From the NCBI GenBank assembly GCA_902781305.1, contig CACZIV010000013.1, positions 1 through 64,000 of the forward strand: a stretch of DNA of 64,000 nucleotides. Reading direction: 5' to 3'. Every line of letters begins with the position of its first letter. The first letter of the stretch is position 1. The translations under genes were made by a program, and so were the position numbers. The notes under the pieces were generated by a model. That model saw only the letters and a list, made by a program, of their open reading frames with translations. It was not told the DNA's origin and searched no databases. Below, one piece after another: positions 12,501-19,726 of the stretch. This DNA comes from Pseudoselenomonas ruminantium (lineage in GTDB: Bacteria > Bacillota > Negativicutes > Selenomonadales > Selenomonadaceae).

Positions 12501-12948
12501 TGATGTGCGCAACTGGTTTGTCTTTGCGGCGGCAGAATTGTGGCGCAATCCTGCACCGGGCATGGATGAAGAATATGAGCACTATACCGATTCGGGCGGC
12601 AAGTCCGGCGGGCAGAAGGAAAAGCTGGCTTATACCATCTTAGCGGCCAGCATTGTCTATAACTTCGGCCTGCGCGGCCGCCGTGCAGGGGAACAGTCCT
12701 TCCGCTTTGTTGTGATTGACGAAGCGTTCTTAAAGAGTTCCGATGAATCGGCAAGGTTTGGGCTGGAATTGTTCAAGAAGCTGGATTTGCAGCTTTTGGT
12801 TGTAACGCCCCTGTTAAAGATTGCGACCATCGAGCCGTTTGTCAGCCACGTCGGCTTTGTTTACCAACGGGATGAGGAACATCGTTCCTATTTGCGCAAT
12901 CTCACGATTGAGGAATTGCAGGCAGAGCGAGCTGTTTACCAACAGTAA
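9559..12948 (+). CDS. jetC: JetC / MksB SMC-like ATPase
   Basis: SMC/SbcC/MukB-like ATPase of a type I Wadjet (MksBEF-like) complex, 1129 residues. Walker A is GDVGSGKST (residues 47-55). Long Q/E/K-rich coiled-coil arms run about residues 260-470 and 630-760, around a middle hinge-like region containing HDQRHYVLGFSN. The ABC signature SGGKSGGQKEKLAY lies near residue 1010 and Walker B FRFVVIDEAFLKSSD near 1050, with a D-loop after it. The start is GTG with GAGAGGAGGG 8 bp upstream. The cassette ends here: the next CDS is a chemoreceptor, so JetD (DUF3322/DUF2220, the topoisomerase VI-like nuclease that cleaves plasmid DNA) is missing locally. Confidence 0.9.
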   Translation: MDLFSMNNAAEVPLGFRLQRLEVYNWGTFDERVWSLELNGEMSLLTGDVGSGKSTLVDALLTLLVPPRKVTYNKAADASAKERSLASYVRGYYGQKRTENGGGRPEALRDKNKYSVILGVFTDKNFGRTVTLAQVFWFPDETAASPKRFYVLAQKTLSITERFSNIGGDMRAFRKNLERDSFIKTFDDYPQYGHEFRKIFGIRQVQAMDLFQQTVSMKKVDSLTSFVRQNMLEVPETEQEVELMLRQYHDLEAAHQAVQKAKEQQKMLQPIETLGESYGKASREQAETQAMQAVLESWYAQQDYELREAQQAAMEQQAKQLEQQIGERGRRIQEKQTELTVLQGNIARNGGARLDEVRHQLDMLQEKRTRCAEMRERFQQELTLLEMSMPADEAAFTAVQEHMCTRKTELESQQEELGSEASEMRANRLEMEQEERRIQAEIDSLTQRKSNIPQKFIAVREEICKALDLAESEMPFAGELIAVKEDESEWEGAIERLLHSFGISLLVPEVHYGEVADWMEHHDLKMRMVYFRVPAYPEQVHANVSDDAVCQKLQLKEDNPLAAWLETELISRFNHICCESIKEFRQAKFALTKAGQVKAGGKRHEKDDRHDIHDQRHYVLGFSNLKKIQALQDEVVSKREEQDFFRKKENQAKRTVQKLRKQSEAIVRAEVVKSFTEIDLQPLEQRMGKLQEQVEKLQVENDVLHQLQAEKKQLEAEMGRDNADLAKVRDQRSQLDERIRQNQKEMATDKEIFTGTNTAEQDKGYPLLQHYASLALKNIGSPQFDQQKRSVQQKEYNQWLNARAQNVGEAKRKNGEELVAAMTRFRQEYPDMSSDFLVEPEGYEDYVALLHKLREDDLPKFESRFSHLLRENTINQIALFQSHLDEACHEIRDRIALINESLAEIDYNDGRYIQIECNPAVSDTISDFRRELRACTDEALGENLDDRYSEDKFRQVAKILERLQGRPGMTEVDARWRNEVIDVRNWFVFAAAELWRNPAPGMDEEYEHYTDSGGKSGGQKEKLAYTILAASIVYNFGLRGRRAGEQSFRFVVIDEAFLKSSDESARFGLELFKKLDLQLLVVTPLLKIATIEPFVSHVGFVYQRDEEHRSYLRNLTIEELQAERAVYQQ

Positions 12949-12960
12949 GTAAACTCGAGC
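12945..12960 (+). repeat. 16-bp direct repeat, copy 1
   Basis: GTAAGTAAACTCGAGC, containing the jetC stop codon. An exact second copy lies at 13229-13244 in the leader of the chemoreceptor gene, 268 bp further on. A chance match of this length so close by is very unlikely. Confidence 0.9.
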
Positions 12961-13076
12961 AGGCATTAGCACATTTTCGTTTCTGAGGTGAGATTGTATA
13001 CAGTAAAACATGAGAAACGAATCTTAGGACTAAATTAAGTCGTTAGATGGTAAAATGAATATTTTTTAGAGAAAAT

Positions 13077-13110
13077 GACCGCTATTTGCAAAGTAAATAG
13101 CGGTTTTTCT
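13077..13110 (+). terminator. Intrinsic terminator downstream of jetC
   Basis: A 10-bp perfect stem (ACCGCTATTT / AAATAGCGGT) with a 7-base loop is followed by TTTTCTTTAATTT. It is the only good terminator between jetC and the chemoreceptor gene. Confidence 0.8.
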
Positions 13111-13174
13111 TTAATTTGTATGAAAATAGTAATCAATTAGCAAATTTTGAATAAACTTTCCTAGTGCAAAAGTC

Positions 13175-13262
13175 CTAAACCTATGATATGGTTTAGCAAG
13201 TGTTCGGGATAACACTGTGGGATAAGACGTAAGTAAACTCGAGCGGCCGCAGGGATACGGCC
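13175..13262 (+). promoter_or_regulatory. Structured 5' leader of the chemoreceptor gene
   Basis: Three hairpins can be drawn: CTAAACC/GGTTTAG (13175-13181 with 13190-13196), AGTGTT/AACACT (13199-13204 with 13211-13216) and GGCCG/CGGCC near 13245-13262. The GTTTA arm of the first hairpin can instead pair with TAAAC at 13233-13237, which encloses the second hairpin. Two mutually exclusive pairings suggest a switch-like leader. It does not match a riboswitch class that I can confirm. Confidence 0.35.
13229..13244 (+). repeat. 16-bp direct repeat, copy 2
   Basis: Exact copy of GTAAGTAAACTCGAGC from the end of jetC. Here it runs straight into GGCCGC, so that CTCGAG and GCGGCCGC (XhoI and NotI recognition sequences) abut. 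Confidence 0.9.
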
Positions 13263-13285
13263 AACATAGAAAGGCATGTGAGGAA

Positions 13286-14992
13286 ATGAGATTAAAAGAT
13301 GTTCGGATTGGAGCGAAGATTTTGGTGCTGGTCGTTATCGGCATCATCGGTATGGCAATTTTGAGTTTTTCAGGTTACAGTGCAATGAGCAAGGCGGGGG
13401 ATGACCTTGACAACATGTACAATCGTAAGCTGAAAGCGACCCGTATGTTGGGCGATGAAATCAATTACATGCGTATGATTCAGGTGCGCATCGTAAAGCA
13501 TATCATTGACCCGAAGGATGCAAAGATCAATGCTTCGATTGATGAGGCCATGAACAGTTATGAAACGAAGTGGCCGGAGTATAAAGACCTTGGTATGCGT
13601 GCAGATAAGGCCGCAGCCGAAATTCCCAACACGGAGAAAAAATGGGCCGAATACAAAAATGGCATTCAGGAAGCCCGTAAATTAGCTGATGCCGGTAAGA
13701 CCCAGGAAGCATGGACCTATTACAAGGGCGTGGAAGCCGGTGTAACACAGGACCTTTTAAAGAGCCTGGTGGCTCTGCAGAAAGTGGCAGATGACAATGC
13801 CGAGGCCCTCAATGAGGAAATTGCAGAACGCAACGCCAGCGAAATGTATTTGATGATTATTACGACGGTGCTGTGTTTTGCTATACTGATGGGGATTGCT
13901 TTCTTCATCGTTCGGGATATTGTGACGAATCTGGACAAGATGGTTATGGAATGCAACCGCATGAAAGATGGGGACTTTAGACTTAATGGCGTCTTTGAGC
14001 CGCGTGGCGATGAACTCGGCCAGATGGACGCGGCAATGCAGGATATGCGCAAGACCCTCAATAAGCTGATGCGTCAGGTCAGTGAATCCGCTGAACAGTT
14101 GGCGGCTTCTTCTGAGGAACTGACTGCCAGTGCGGGTCAGGCGGCACAGGCGGCAACGCAGGTAGCACAGTCCGCTACGGATGTCGTTGAGTCCGTGGAA
14201 CATCAGCAGCAGTCCGTAATGGACAGCAATGAAGCGGTTCAGAGTGCCGAAGCATCTGTGGAAGAAATCCGCCAGAAATCCGACCAGGTAGAGGCAAATT
14301 CCAATGCTGCGGCAACGCGTGCGGAAAAGGGCAATCAGGCCATTGATGATTCCGTCCGTCAGATTAAGGATGTTGAGGAAACTGTTACGGCTTCGGCCAA
14401 GATGGTAGACCGTCTGGGCGAGCGCTCCAAGGAAATCGATGAGATTGTGGATACGATGACGGGCATTGCCGAACAGACGAATCTGCTTGCGCTGAATGCG
14501 TCCATCGAAGCAGCCCGCGCTGGTGAACATGGCCGCGGCTTTACGGTGGTAGCAGGTGAGGTCGGCAAGCTGGCTCAGGAATCCAAGGAATCTGCTGAAA
14601 AAATTGCCCGTATCATCAAGGAGATTCAGGGCGATACGGAAGAAGCTGTGCTCTCCATGCGCAGCGGCCGCGAAGCGGTGGTCGAAGGTGCACAGAGCGT
14701 AGAATCCCTGCGTACCATGTTTGAGGAAATCAATCAGCTCGTTGTCGGTGTATCCGGCGAAATCACGCAGGTAACGGAATCAATCAACGCCATGGCTGAT
14801 GCGACGAACGATATCGCCAGCGAAATGAACGATATCAACAGCTACAGCGGCAAGGTGGCCAGTGAAATGCAGGCCGTATCCGCCGCTACGGAAGAACAGT
14901 CCGCTTCGGCTGAAGAAATCGCTGCTGCCAGTGAAGCTTTGGCAAAACTGGCGCAGGACCAGCAGGAAGCATTGTCCAAGTTCCGTTTCTAA
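13286..14992 (+). CDS. Methyl-accepting chemotaxis protein
   Basis: Transmembrane chemoreceptor that feeds CheA/CheW to bias flagellar rotation. The 568 residues show an N-terminal membrane helix (about 10-30), a four-helix-bundle-type sensor domain (30-185), a second helix (about 190-210), HAMP (212-265) and a long coiled-coil signalling domain. The conserved hairpin tip is [37 protein letters not shown]. No CheB/CheR pentapeptide is seen at the C-terminus (ends LSKFRF). There are no other chemotaxis genes in the window. It has its own leader and a terminator upstream, so it is probably a single-gene unit. The ligand is unknown. Confidence 0.95.
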   Translation: MRLKDVRIGAKILVLVVIGIIGMAILSFSGYSAMSKAGDDLDNMYNRKLKATRMLGDEINYMRMIQVRIVKHIIDPKDAKINASIDEAMNSYETKWPEYKDLGMRADKAAAEIPNTEKKWAEYKNGIQEARKLADAGKTQEAWTYYKGVEAGVTQDLLKSLVALQKVADDNAEALNEEIAERNASEMYLMIITTVLCFAILMGIAFFIVRDIVTNLDKMVMECNRMKDGDFRLNGVFEPRGDELGQMDAAMQDMRKTLNKLMRQVSESAEQLAASSEELTASAGQAAQAATQVAQSATDVVESVEHQQQSVMDSNEAVQSAEASVEEIRQKSDQVEANSNAAATRAEKGNQAIDDSVRQIKDVEETVTASAKMVDRLGERSKEIDEIVDTMTGIAEQTNLLALNASIEAARAGEHGRGFTVVAGEVGKLAQESKESAEKIARIIKEIQGDTEEAVLSMRSGREAVVEGAQSVESLRTMFEEINQLVVGVSGEITQVTESINAMADATNDIASEMNDINSYSGKVASEMQAVSAATEEQSASAEEIAAASEALAKLAQDQQEALSKFRF

Positions 14993-15014
14993 GATAACAT
15001 CGTAGTATAAAGAC

Positions 15015-15093
15015 GCCCGGTGGCTGATAATACTTTTCCTTTGCTTAGGCAGGCTTGCCAAACGCGACGGAAAAGCATCATCAGCCACCGGGC
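15015..15093 (-). repeat. Short hairpin repeat H1
   Basis: Outer arms GCCCGGTGGCTGAT (15015-15028) and ATCAGCCACCGGGC (15080-15093) pair perfectly. Inside is the family core TAATACTTTTCC ... GGAAAAGCATCA around a CAGGCTTG-type loop. The strand is given as the one on which the two imperfect core positions become G.U pairs. Confidence 0.85.
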
Positions 15094-15105
15094 TTAGTAC
15101 TTACA

Positions 15106-15150
15106 TTACATTGTTGTGTAAAGGCGCCCAAGGGGGCTGGCAGTGTTTAC
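15106..15150. repeat. Truncated hairpin repeat unit
   Basis: The linker and left arm of the family (GTGTAAAGGCGCCC then AAGGGGGCTGGCAGTG) appear without the core and right arm. They are followed by the linker TTTACATTACAT, which also precedes the next complete unit. It looks like an internally deleted copy in a tandem array. Confidence 0.55.
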
Positions 15151-15172
15151 ATTACATAGTGGTTACAAAGGT

Positions 15173-15254
15173 GCCCGTGAGACTGGTAATATTTTTCCTT
15201 CGCCATAGACAAGCTTGTCAAAAGCTGCGGAAAAACATCACCAGTCTCACGGGC
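15173..15254 (-). repeat. Short hairpin repeat H2
   Basis: Arms GCCCGTGAGACTGGT (15173-15187) and ACCAGTCTCACGGGC (15240-15254) pair perfectly although their sequence differs from H1. The core is AATATTTTTCC ... GGAAAAACATC with the palindromic loop element GACAAGCTTGTC. It shares the following linker GGGCTTATTGCGT with H4. Confidence 0.85.
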
Positions 15255-15308
15255 TTATTGCGTACATTACAGTTATATGTTAAGACGATTCAAGAGGGCT
15301 AAAACTAA

Positions 15309-15391
15309 GGCGGGAGGGAGAGGCGATGGCTTTCGGCAGCGTTTGACAAGCCTGTCTAAGCAGACGAAAGTCATTGCCTCTCCCTTCCGCC
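15309..15391 (+). repeat. Short hairpin repeat H3, opposite orientation
   Basis: Arms GGCGGGAGGGAGAGGC (15309-15324) and GCCTCTCCCTTCCGCC (15376-15391) pair with one G.T. The loop GTTTGACAAGCCTGTCTAAG equals the reverse complement of the H5 loop, so this copy points the other way. The core positions form G.U pairs on the + strand. Confidence 0.8.
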
Positions 15392-15404
15392 GCCTTTCAC
15401 CTCG

Positions 15405-15445
15405 AAAAAAACAGCAAGCCGCATTCGCAGCCTGCTGTTTTTGGT
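15405..15445 (-). terminator. Terminator of the ygbA-like gene
   Basis: Read on the - strand, AAACAGCA pairs with TGCTGTTT around GGCTGCGAATGCGGCT-like sequence and runs into a T7 stretch (the A run at 15405-15411). It begins immediately after the ygbA-like stop codon. Confidence 0.75.
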
Positions 15446-15907
15446 TTATTTCTTTTCCTTGCGGTCCTTGGCGCGCTTTTTAGCGGCTTCTTCCTTGGCC
15501 TTTACCTTGTCGCTGATTTTCTTTTCCTGCTGGAACTTAGCGTAATCCACGCCCATGCTAGCCAATTTGTGCTTGATGGCCATCATCGGGTGGGACAAGA
15601 ACATGCGCTTCTGGGTGCCGTTCATAATGGCCATGAATTCCTGTGCCTGTTTGGCGCCAAAGCACATAGCGGCGCGGTCACAGCGGTCGCAGATGGGTTT
15701 GGTGATGCCGTACGGACAGCGGTTCATCTTGGTCATTACCGTGGCCAGCAGGGCTGTGCACTTGGGGCAGAGCTTGTCGCCCTGAGTGTCATGGTGTTTG
15801 TGGCAGTAAAGGCCGAAGGTCTTTTTGATGTTCTCCTTTTCCTTCGGAATATTGTTTTTAATTTCTACCGGCTTGCGCTTGGGCAGAAAACGCGAAAAAA
15901 TGCTCAT
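15446..15907 (-). CDS. YgbA-like protein (nitrous oxide-stimulated promoter family)
   Basis: 153-residue cysteine-rich protein of the YgbA/PF11756-type family. The cysteine layout is visible: YCHKHH, LCPKCTALL, RCPYGITKPICDRCDRAAMCF, followed by MNGTQKRMFLSHPMMAIKHKL. The spaced CxxC-type pairs suggest metal or Fe-S binding. In enterobacteria ygbA responds to nitric oxide, which makes a link to nitrosative stress possible but unproven here. The C-terminal 30 residues are a lysine-rich charged tail (KAKEEAAKKRAKDRKEKK). It is the only - strand gene in the first half of the window, with its own promoter and terminator. Confidence 0.8.
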   Translation of the reverse strand: MSIFSRFLPKRKPVEIKNNIPKEKENIKKTFGLYCHKHHDTQGDKLCPKCTALLATVMTKMNRCPYGITKPICDRCDRAAMCFGAKQAQEFMAIMNGTQKRMFLSHPMMAIKHKLASMGVDYAKFQQEKKISDKVKAKEEAAKKRAKDRKEKK

Positions 15908-15935
15908 TGTCGTATCACCTTTCGATTATGGATAT

Positions 15936-15963
15936 ATAATACACCCTTTTATTTTAATGGCAA
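15936..15963 (-). promoter_or_regulatory. Promoter of the ygbA-like gene
   Basis: On the - strand TTGCCA, a 16-bp spacer and TATTAT lie 28-55 bp before the start codon. Confidence 0.6.
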
Positions 15964-15998
15964 TTTAAGAGAAAAGCAAGGGCGCGGGCAATGAACTC

Positions 15999-16026
15999 TT
16001 GACCTGCCGCTGTTTTTTAGTATAAT
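15999..16026 (+). promoter_or_regulatory. Promoter of the kinase-decarboxylase-tmk operon
   Basis: TTGACC (15999-16004), a 16-bp spacer, then TATAAT (16021-16026). It is the only strong sigma-A-type promoter before the genes that run to rsmA. Confidence 0.7.
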
Positions 16027-16080
16027 TTAATATGTAAGATTGTATTTAGCAAAGAATTGAGGGTGGAGAAAATAGAATTC

Positions 16081-16263
16081 ATGAAGGCGCATGGTAAACT
16101 GATTACCAATATACTGGTCGTTCTTTTGGTGGTTTTGGCCGTTTACACCAAACTGCAGGAAAATGGCATGGAGTCCCTGTTCAAGCTGACGGATTTGTAC
16201 ATTTTGGCAGGGGGCATTTTGGGGCTGTTGGTGATCCGGTTTATCGGTAAGCGCAAGAAATAA
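16081..16263 (+). CDS. Small two-helix membrane protein
   Basis: 60 residues with two hydrophobic segments (ITNILVVLLVVLAVYT and LYILAGGILGLLVIRFI) and a basic end (GKRKK). The start chosen is ATG at 16081, with GGTGGAG about 11 bp upstream; an in-frame TTG at 16057 is possible. It is the first gene after the 16.0 kb promoter and sits 39 bp before the histidine kinase. I do not recognise the family. A membrane partner for the otherwise soluble kinase is possible but speculative. Confidence 0.6.
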   Translation: MKAHGKLITNILVVLLVVLAVYTKLQENGMESLFKLTDLYILAGGILGLLVIRFIGKRKK

Positions 16264-16302
16264 GCAGCCATAGTGAAGTACGGCGGCATAAAGGAGACCG
16301 AT

Positions 16303-17583
16303 ATGGCAGACCAGCATGGCATGAGCCTCTCCTCAGAAACCGGCGGGATGCAGGCACAGTCCCTAAAAAAGATATTAAGCAACACAATTAATACAATTGA
16401 AGATAACAAGGCGCAGATTTTTGAAATCTATGAAACAGCGCGTTCCGAGGTGGAAAGCAGCCGCAAATTGTTAGAAGATTTGCGGGAGCAGACTCGTCAG
16501 ACCATTGAGCGCGTGGATGCCTTGGCCAAGCAGGAGCAGCAGGAAAAGCAGCGCCTGGTCAAAGTCAGCAGTAACTTTCAGAATTATTCCGAGGAAAAGG
16601 TGCGGGAAAGTTACGAGGCCGTGAAAAATGTTCAGGTATCGTTGGGCGTAGAACGGGAGAAGGAAGCCAATCTCCGTTCCCAGCGGGATAAGCTGGAAAT
16701 GCGTCTGCGGAATCTGCAGGTTATGCTGGCGCAGGCTGAACATTTGGCCTTGGCTGTTGGCTCCGTATTATCGTATTTGAGTACGCAGGTCAATGGGGTA
16801 ATCTGGAAGATTGAGGCTGTACAGAAGGAAAAATTTGTTGGTGCGCGGATTATCAAGGCGCAGGAAGAGGAGCGTTATCGCATTTCGCGGGAAATTCATG
16901 ATGGCCCGGCACAGGATTTAGCGAACCTTATCTTTCAGACCTCCATCGCTGAAAAATTGGTGGACTATGACCCGGACGAGGCCAAGCGCACCATGCAGGA
17001 GCTGCGTCAGCAGATGCGGGACTGCCTGGGCAGTGTGCGGGAAGTCATCTTTGATATGCGTCCTATGGCCTTGGATGACATAGGCCTTGTGGCAGCGCTG
17101 AATCAGCTTATTGGCCGTATGGCGGCACGTGGGACGCTGGCCATTGATTTTTCGATGGACGGCAAGGTTTATGATTTGCCCAAACATGTAGAGATTGCTA
17201 TTTTCCGCATAGTGCAGGAGTCGCTGAATAATATCTGCCATCATGCAGAGGTGGATAAGGCAAAAGTGCGGCTGCTCTATGCACCAACATCTGTGTCGGT
17301 ATTGATTGAGGATAGCGGCAAGGGCTTTGACCCTGAGGCAAAACCCGAAGCGTTGGATGAAAATGGCGAGCCGCTACCGCCGGAACTGGCGGAAGCCCAT
17401 AACCATTTCGGGCTGATGGGCATGAAAGAACGTGCCCGAATCATTGGTGCGGAGCTGAGCATTACGTCCTCGCCGGGCGCGGGGACGCGGGTGCATTTGC
17501 GCGTTCCCCTGCAGGTACCGCAGGATGAGACAAAAGAGGTAAAAGTGGTGAAGACTCCCGAAAAAAAGGGAAGAGGTAAATGA
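16303..17583 (+). CDS. DegS-type sensor histidine kinase
   Basis: 426-residue cytoplasmic kinase of the HPK7/HisKA_3 group. Residues 20-190 are mostly coiled coil, as in the DegS sensor region. The phospho-acceptor block is EERYRISREIHDGPAQDLANLI (about 195-216), followed by the dimerisation helices and DMRPMALDDIGLVAAL. The ATPase domain carries VQESLNNICHHA (N box), EDSGKGFDPEA (G1) and NHFGLMGMKERARIIGA (G2). No membrane helix is seen. The start is ATG 16303 with AAGGAG 6 bp upstream. There is no response-regulator gene nearby, so it is an orphan. Its stop overlaps the decarboxylase start. Confidence 0.9.
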   Translation: MADQHGMSLSSETGGMQAQSLKKILSNTINTIEDNKAQIFEIYETARSEVESSRKLLEDLREQTRQTIERVDALAKQEQQEKQRLVKVSSNFQNYSEEKVRESYEAVKNVQVSLGVEREKEANLRSQRDKLEMRLRNLQVMLAQAEHLALAVGSVLSYLSTQVNGVIWKIEAVQKEKFVGARIIKAQEEERYRISREIHDGPAQDLANLIFQTSIAEKLVDYDPDEAKRTMQELRQQMRDCLGSVREVIFDMRPMALDDIGLVAALNQLIGRMAARGTLAIDFSMDGKVYDLPKHVEIAIFRIVQESLNNICHHAEVDKAKVRLLYAPTSVSVLIEDSGKGFDPEAKPEALDENGEPLPPELAEAHNHFGLMGMKERARIIGAELSITSSPGAGTRVHLRVPLQVPQDETKEVKVVKTPEKKGRGK

Positions 17584-19046
17584 CCGTAAAGCAAAATCAG
17601 TTGCGAGCGCCGGTAGCGGAGGCCATGAAAGCCTACGCGGGAGACGGCGCTCTCGCATTTCATACGCCGGGGCATAAGCAGGGGCTGGGGGCACATCCAC
17701 TTCTGCAGGAATTAATCACCCCGCAGGGATTGAAAGAGGAAGTTTCCCTGATGGAGGAACTCGATGACCTCCATGAACCGACCATGTGCATAAAGGAAGC
17801 TCAGGAACTTGCGGCGCAGCTCTATGGAGCCGATGCCGCTTATTTCATGATTAACGGCACGAGCGGAGCGATTCATGCGATGATAATGGGCACGCTAAAC
17901 CCTGGCGATACGGTGCTCGTGCCCCGTAATGCGCATCGCTCGATGATTGGTGCGCTGATTCTGGCCGGTGTTACGCCCGTTTATATTCAGCCCCGCATTG
18001 ATGAAAAACTGGGCATTCCCATGGGGCTGCGCTTAAAGGATATCGCAGCGGCGGCGGATAACCATCCGGAGGCGAAAGCCCTACTGCTCGTCTATCCCAC
18101 CTATTACGGCGTAACCATTGACTTGGCGGCTGTGGCTGATTTTGTGCACAGCCGCAATATGCTGCTGCTCGTGGATGAAGCACATGGCCCCCATTTGAAA
18201 TTTAGTGATAAATTGCCGCTGCAGGCATTAGATGCTGGCGCGGATATGGCGGCACAGAGTACCCATAAAATCTTGGGGTCGATGACGCAGACCTCCATAT
18301 TGTTGGCGCGTTCGGCTCGCGTGGATTTGGAGCGGGTGCGTTCGGCGGCCAGCCTTTTGCAGTCCACGAGCCCCAATCAGCTGTTATTGGCGTCACTCGA
18401 TATTGCCCGCCTGCAGATGGCCGAGCAGGGAACGGAACTAGTAAACCGGGCGGTGAACCTCGCGGAAAAACTGCGGCAGGCGGTCAATGCAATTCCAGGG
18501 CTTTGGAGTTTTGGGGCAGATTATCTGCCAGACGGTGAGTCACTGGATTTAACCAAGGTCACGGTAAGTGTCCGCGGGCTTGGCATTAGCGGTGTGCAGG
18601 CCGAGTCCATTCTGCGCCACCAGTATAAGATTCAGTGCGAACTGTCCGATGCCTATAATCTGCTCTTTATTATCTCCTATGCTGATATCGCAGAGCAGAT
18701 ACAGATTTTGACCAACGCCCTGCAGGGGCTGGCAGAGCAGTTTGCCGGTGCTCAGGAGCTTACGCTGCCCGTGGAGATTCCGCCAGTGCCATCTTTGGGG
18801 CTTGAACCGCGAGCGGCGTTCTTTGCCGGGCGGGAGACAATCGACTTTGAGGAAGCGGCTGGCTGTATTGCTGCTGAACAGGTGATGTTCTATCCGCCGG
18901 GAATTCCCATATTGGCGCCCGGCGATGTGATTGAACCGGCGGCCATGTACTATATTCGCAGTATGCAGCAGCTGGGGCTGAAAGTCGTTGGCCCCGCAGA
19001 TACGACACTCAAAACCATCCAAATTGTGAGGGAGATTAGCAGATGA
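17580..19046 (+). CDS. Orn/Lys/Arg decarboxylase family protein (fold type I, YaaO-like)
   Basis: PLP enzyme of the aminotransferase-fold basic amino acid decarboxylases, 488 residues. It has FHTPGHKQG near the N-terminus, INGTSGAIHAMI, VPRNAHRSM, LVDEAHGPHLKF (cofactor Asp) and AQSTHKILGSMTQTS carrying the PLP lysine, then the short C-terminal domain of the Bacillus YaaO/SpeA group. The substrate (lysine, arginine or ornithine) cannot be told from sequence. Polyamines matter in Selenomonas, where cadaverine is attached to peptidoglycan, although the enzyme described for that is of the unrelated fold III type. ATG overlaps the kinase stop, and the last codons overlap tmk. Confidence 0.9.
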   Translation: MTVKQNQLRAPVAEAMKAYAGDGALAFHTPGHKQGLGAHPLLQELITPQGLKEEVSLMEELDDLHEPTMCIKEAQELAAQLYGADAAYFMINGTSGAIHAMIMGTLNPGDTVLVPRNAHRSMIGALILAGVTPVYIQPRIDEKLGIPMGLRLKDIAAAADNHPEAKALLLVYPTYYGVTIDLAAVADFVHSRNMLLLVDEAHGPHLKFSDKLPLQALDAGADMAAQSTHKILGSMTQTSILLARSARVDLERVRSAASLLQSTSPNQLLLASLDIARLQMAEQGTELVNRAVNLAEKLRQAVNAIPGLWSFGADYLPDGESLDLTKVTVSVRGLGISGVQAESILRHQYKIQCELSDAYNLLFIISYADIAEQIQILTNALQGLAEQFAGAQELTLPVEIPPVPSLGLEPRAAFFAGRETIDFEEAAGCIAAEQVMFYPPGIPILAPGDVIEPAAMYYIRSMQQLGLKVVGPADTTLKTIQIVREISR

Positions 19047-19717
19047 AAGGCAAGTTAATCATAATCGAGGCTGGCGACGGCAGCGGCAAGGCAACACAGA
19101 CCAAGGCACTCTACGACCATCTGAAAGCAGATGGCCATAAGGTGCACCGCATTGAATTTCCCGACTATGCCGATGATTCCTCGGCGCTCGTGCGCATGTA
19201 CTTGGGTGGCGCTTTTGGCGAAAAGGCAGCCGATGTAAACGCCTTTGCGGCCTCGACCTTCTTTGCCGTTGACCGCTTTGCCTCCTACCAGCGTAAGTGG
19301 CGTGATTACTATGAGAACGGCGATATTATTTTGGCTGACCGCTATACCACGAGCAATATGGTACATCAGGCCGTAAAACTCACGGATAAGGCTGAGCGGG
19401 AAGCTTTTTTGGACTGGCTCTGGGATTTTGAGTTCGTCAAAATGGGCCTGCCGGTGCCGGATAAGGTAATTTTCCTCGATATGGCACCAGAGGTGGCCGA
19501 TAAGCTCATTGCGGCGCGGGCTGAGGAAACGGCAACGAAAAAAGATATTCATGAGCGGGATACGGACTATCTGCATCGCTGTCATGCAGCTTATCTGGAA
19601 CTGGCCGACAAATATAACTGGGATAAAGTCATTTGCAACGCGGGCGAAAATCCCCGCAGTATCGACGCAATCCATCAGGATGTTTATGCACTGGTGGAGC
19701 AGATGTTAAAGAAGTAA
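19043..19717 (+). CDS. tmk: Thymidylate kinase
   Basis: Phosphorylates dTMP to dTDP for DNA synthesis. The 224-residue protein has a P-loop EAGDGSGKATQT at residues 9-20, where the usual serine or threonine after GK is alanine followed by threonine. The DR motif is FAVDRFASYQ, and ADRYTTSNMVHQ replaces the usual DRY..SS. The lid region near residue 155 has RAEETATKKDIHERD. These departures from the E. coli form are seen in a Clostridia-type variant and do not suggest inactivation. It overlaps the decarboxylase gene by 4 bp and precedes rnmV by 9 bp. Confidence 0.92.
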   Translation: MKGKLIIIEAGDGSGKATQTKALYDHLKADGHKVHRIEFPDYADDSSALVRMYLGGAFGEKAADVNAFAASTFFAVDRFASYQRKWRDYYENGDIILADRYTTSNMVHQAVKLTDKAEREAFLDWLWDFEFVKMGLPVPDKVIFLDMAPEVADKLIAARAEETATKKDIHERDTDYLHRCHAAYLELADKYNWDKVICNAGENPRSIDAIHQDVYALVEQMLKK

Positions 19718-19726
19718 GGAGTTACC

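Larger units (their letters stand above)
12949..13285. other. Intergenic region between jetC and the chemoreceptor gene
   Basis: 337 bp with no credible ORF. It holds a hairpin with 9-bp arms (TTCGTTTCT at 12976-12984 and AGAAACGAA at 13013-13021), a terminator at 13077-13110, and a 5' leader for the chemoreceptor with several competing stems (13175-13262). The 16-bp direct repeat frames most of it. No trace of jetD coding sequence can be recognised. Confidence 0.8.

Noticed and set aside
13175..13262. A c-di-GMP-I riboswitch before the chemoreceptor gene
   Set aside because: Only a loose resemblance exists (GGGA ... GACGTAAG). The conserved GGCAAACC, GACGCAAAGC and tetraloop-receptor elements are not found, so I list it only as a structured leader.
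15015..15391. A CRISPR array
   Set aside because: The units are hairpins about 80 bp long with variable stems and both orientations, not short identical direct repeats with unique spacers, and no cas gene is present.
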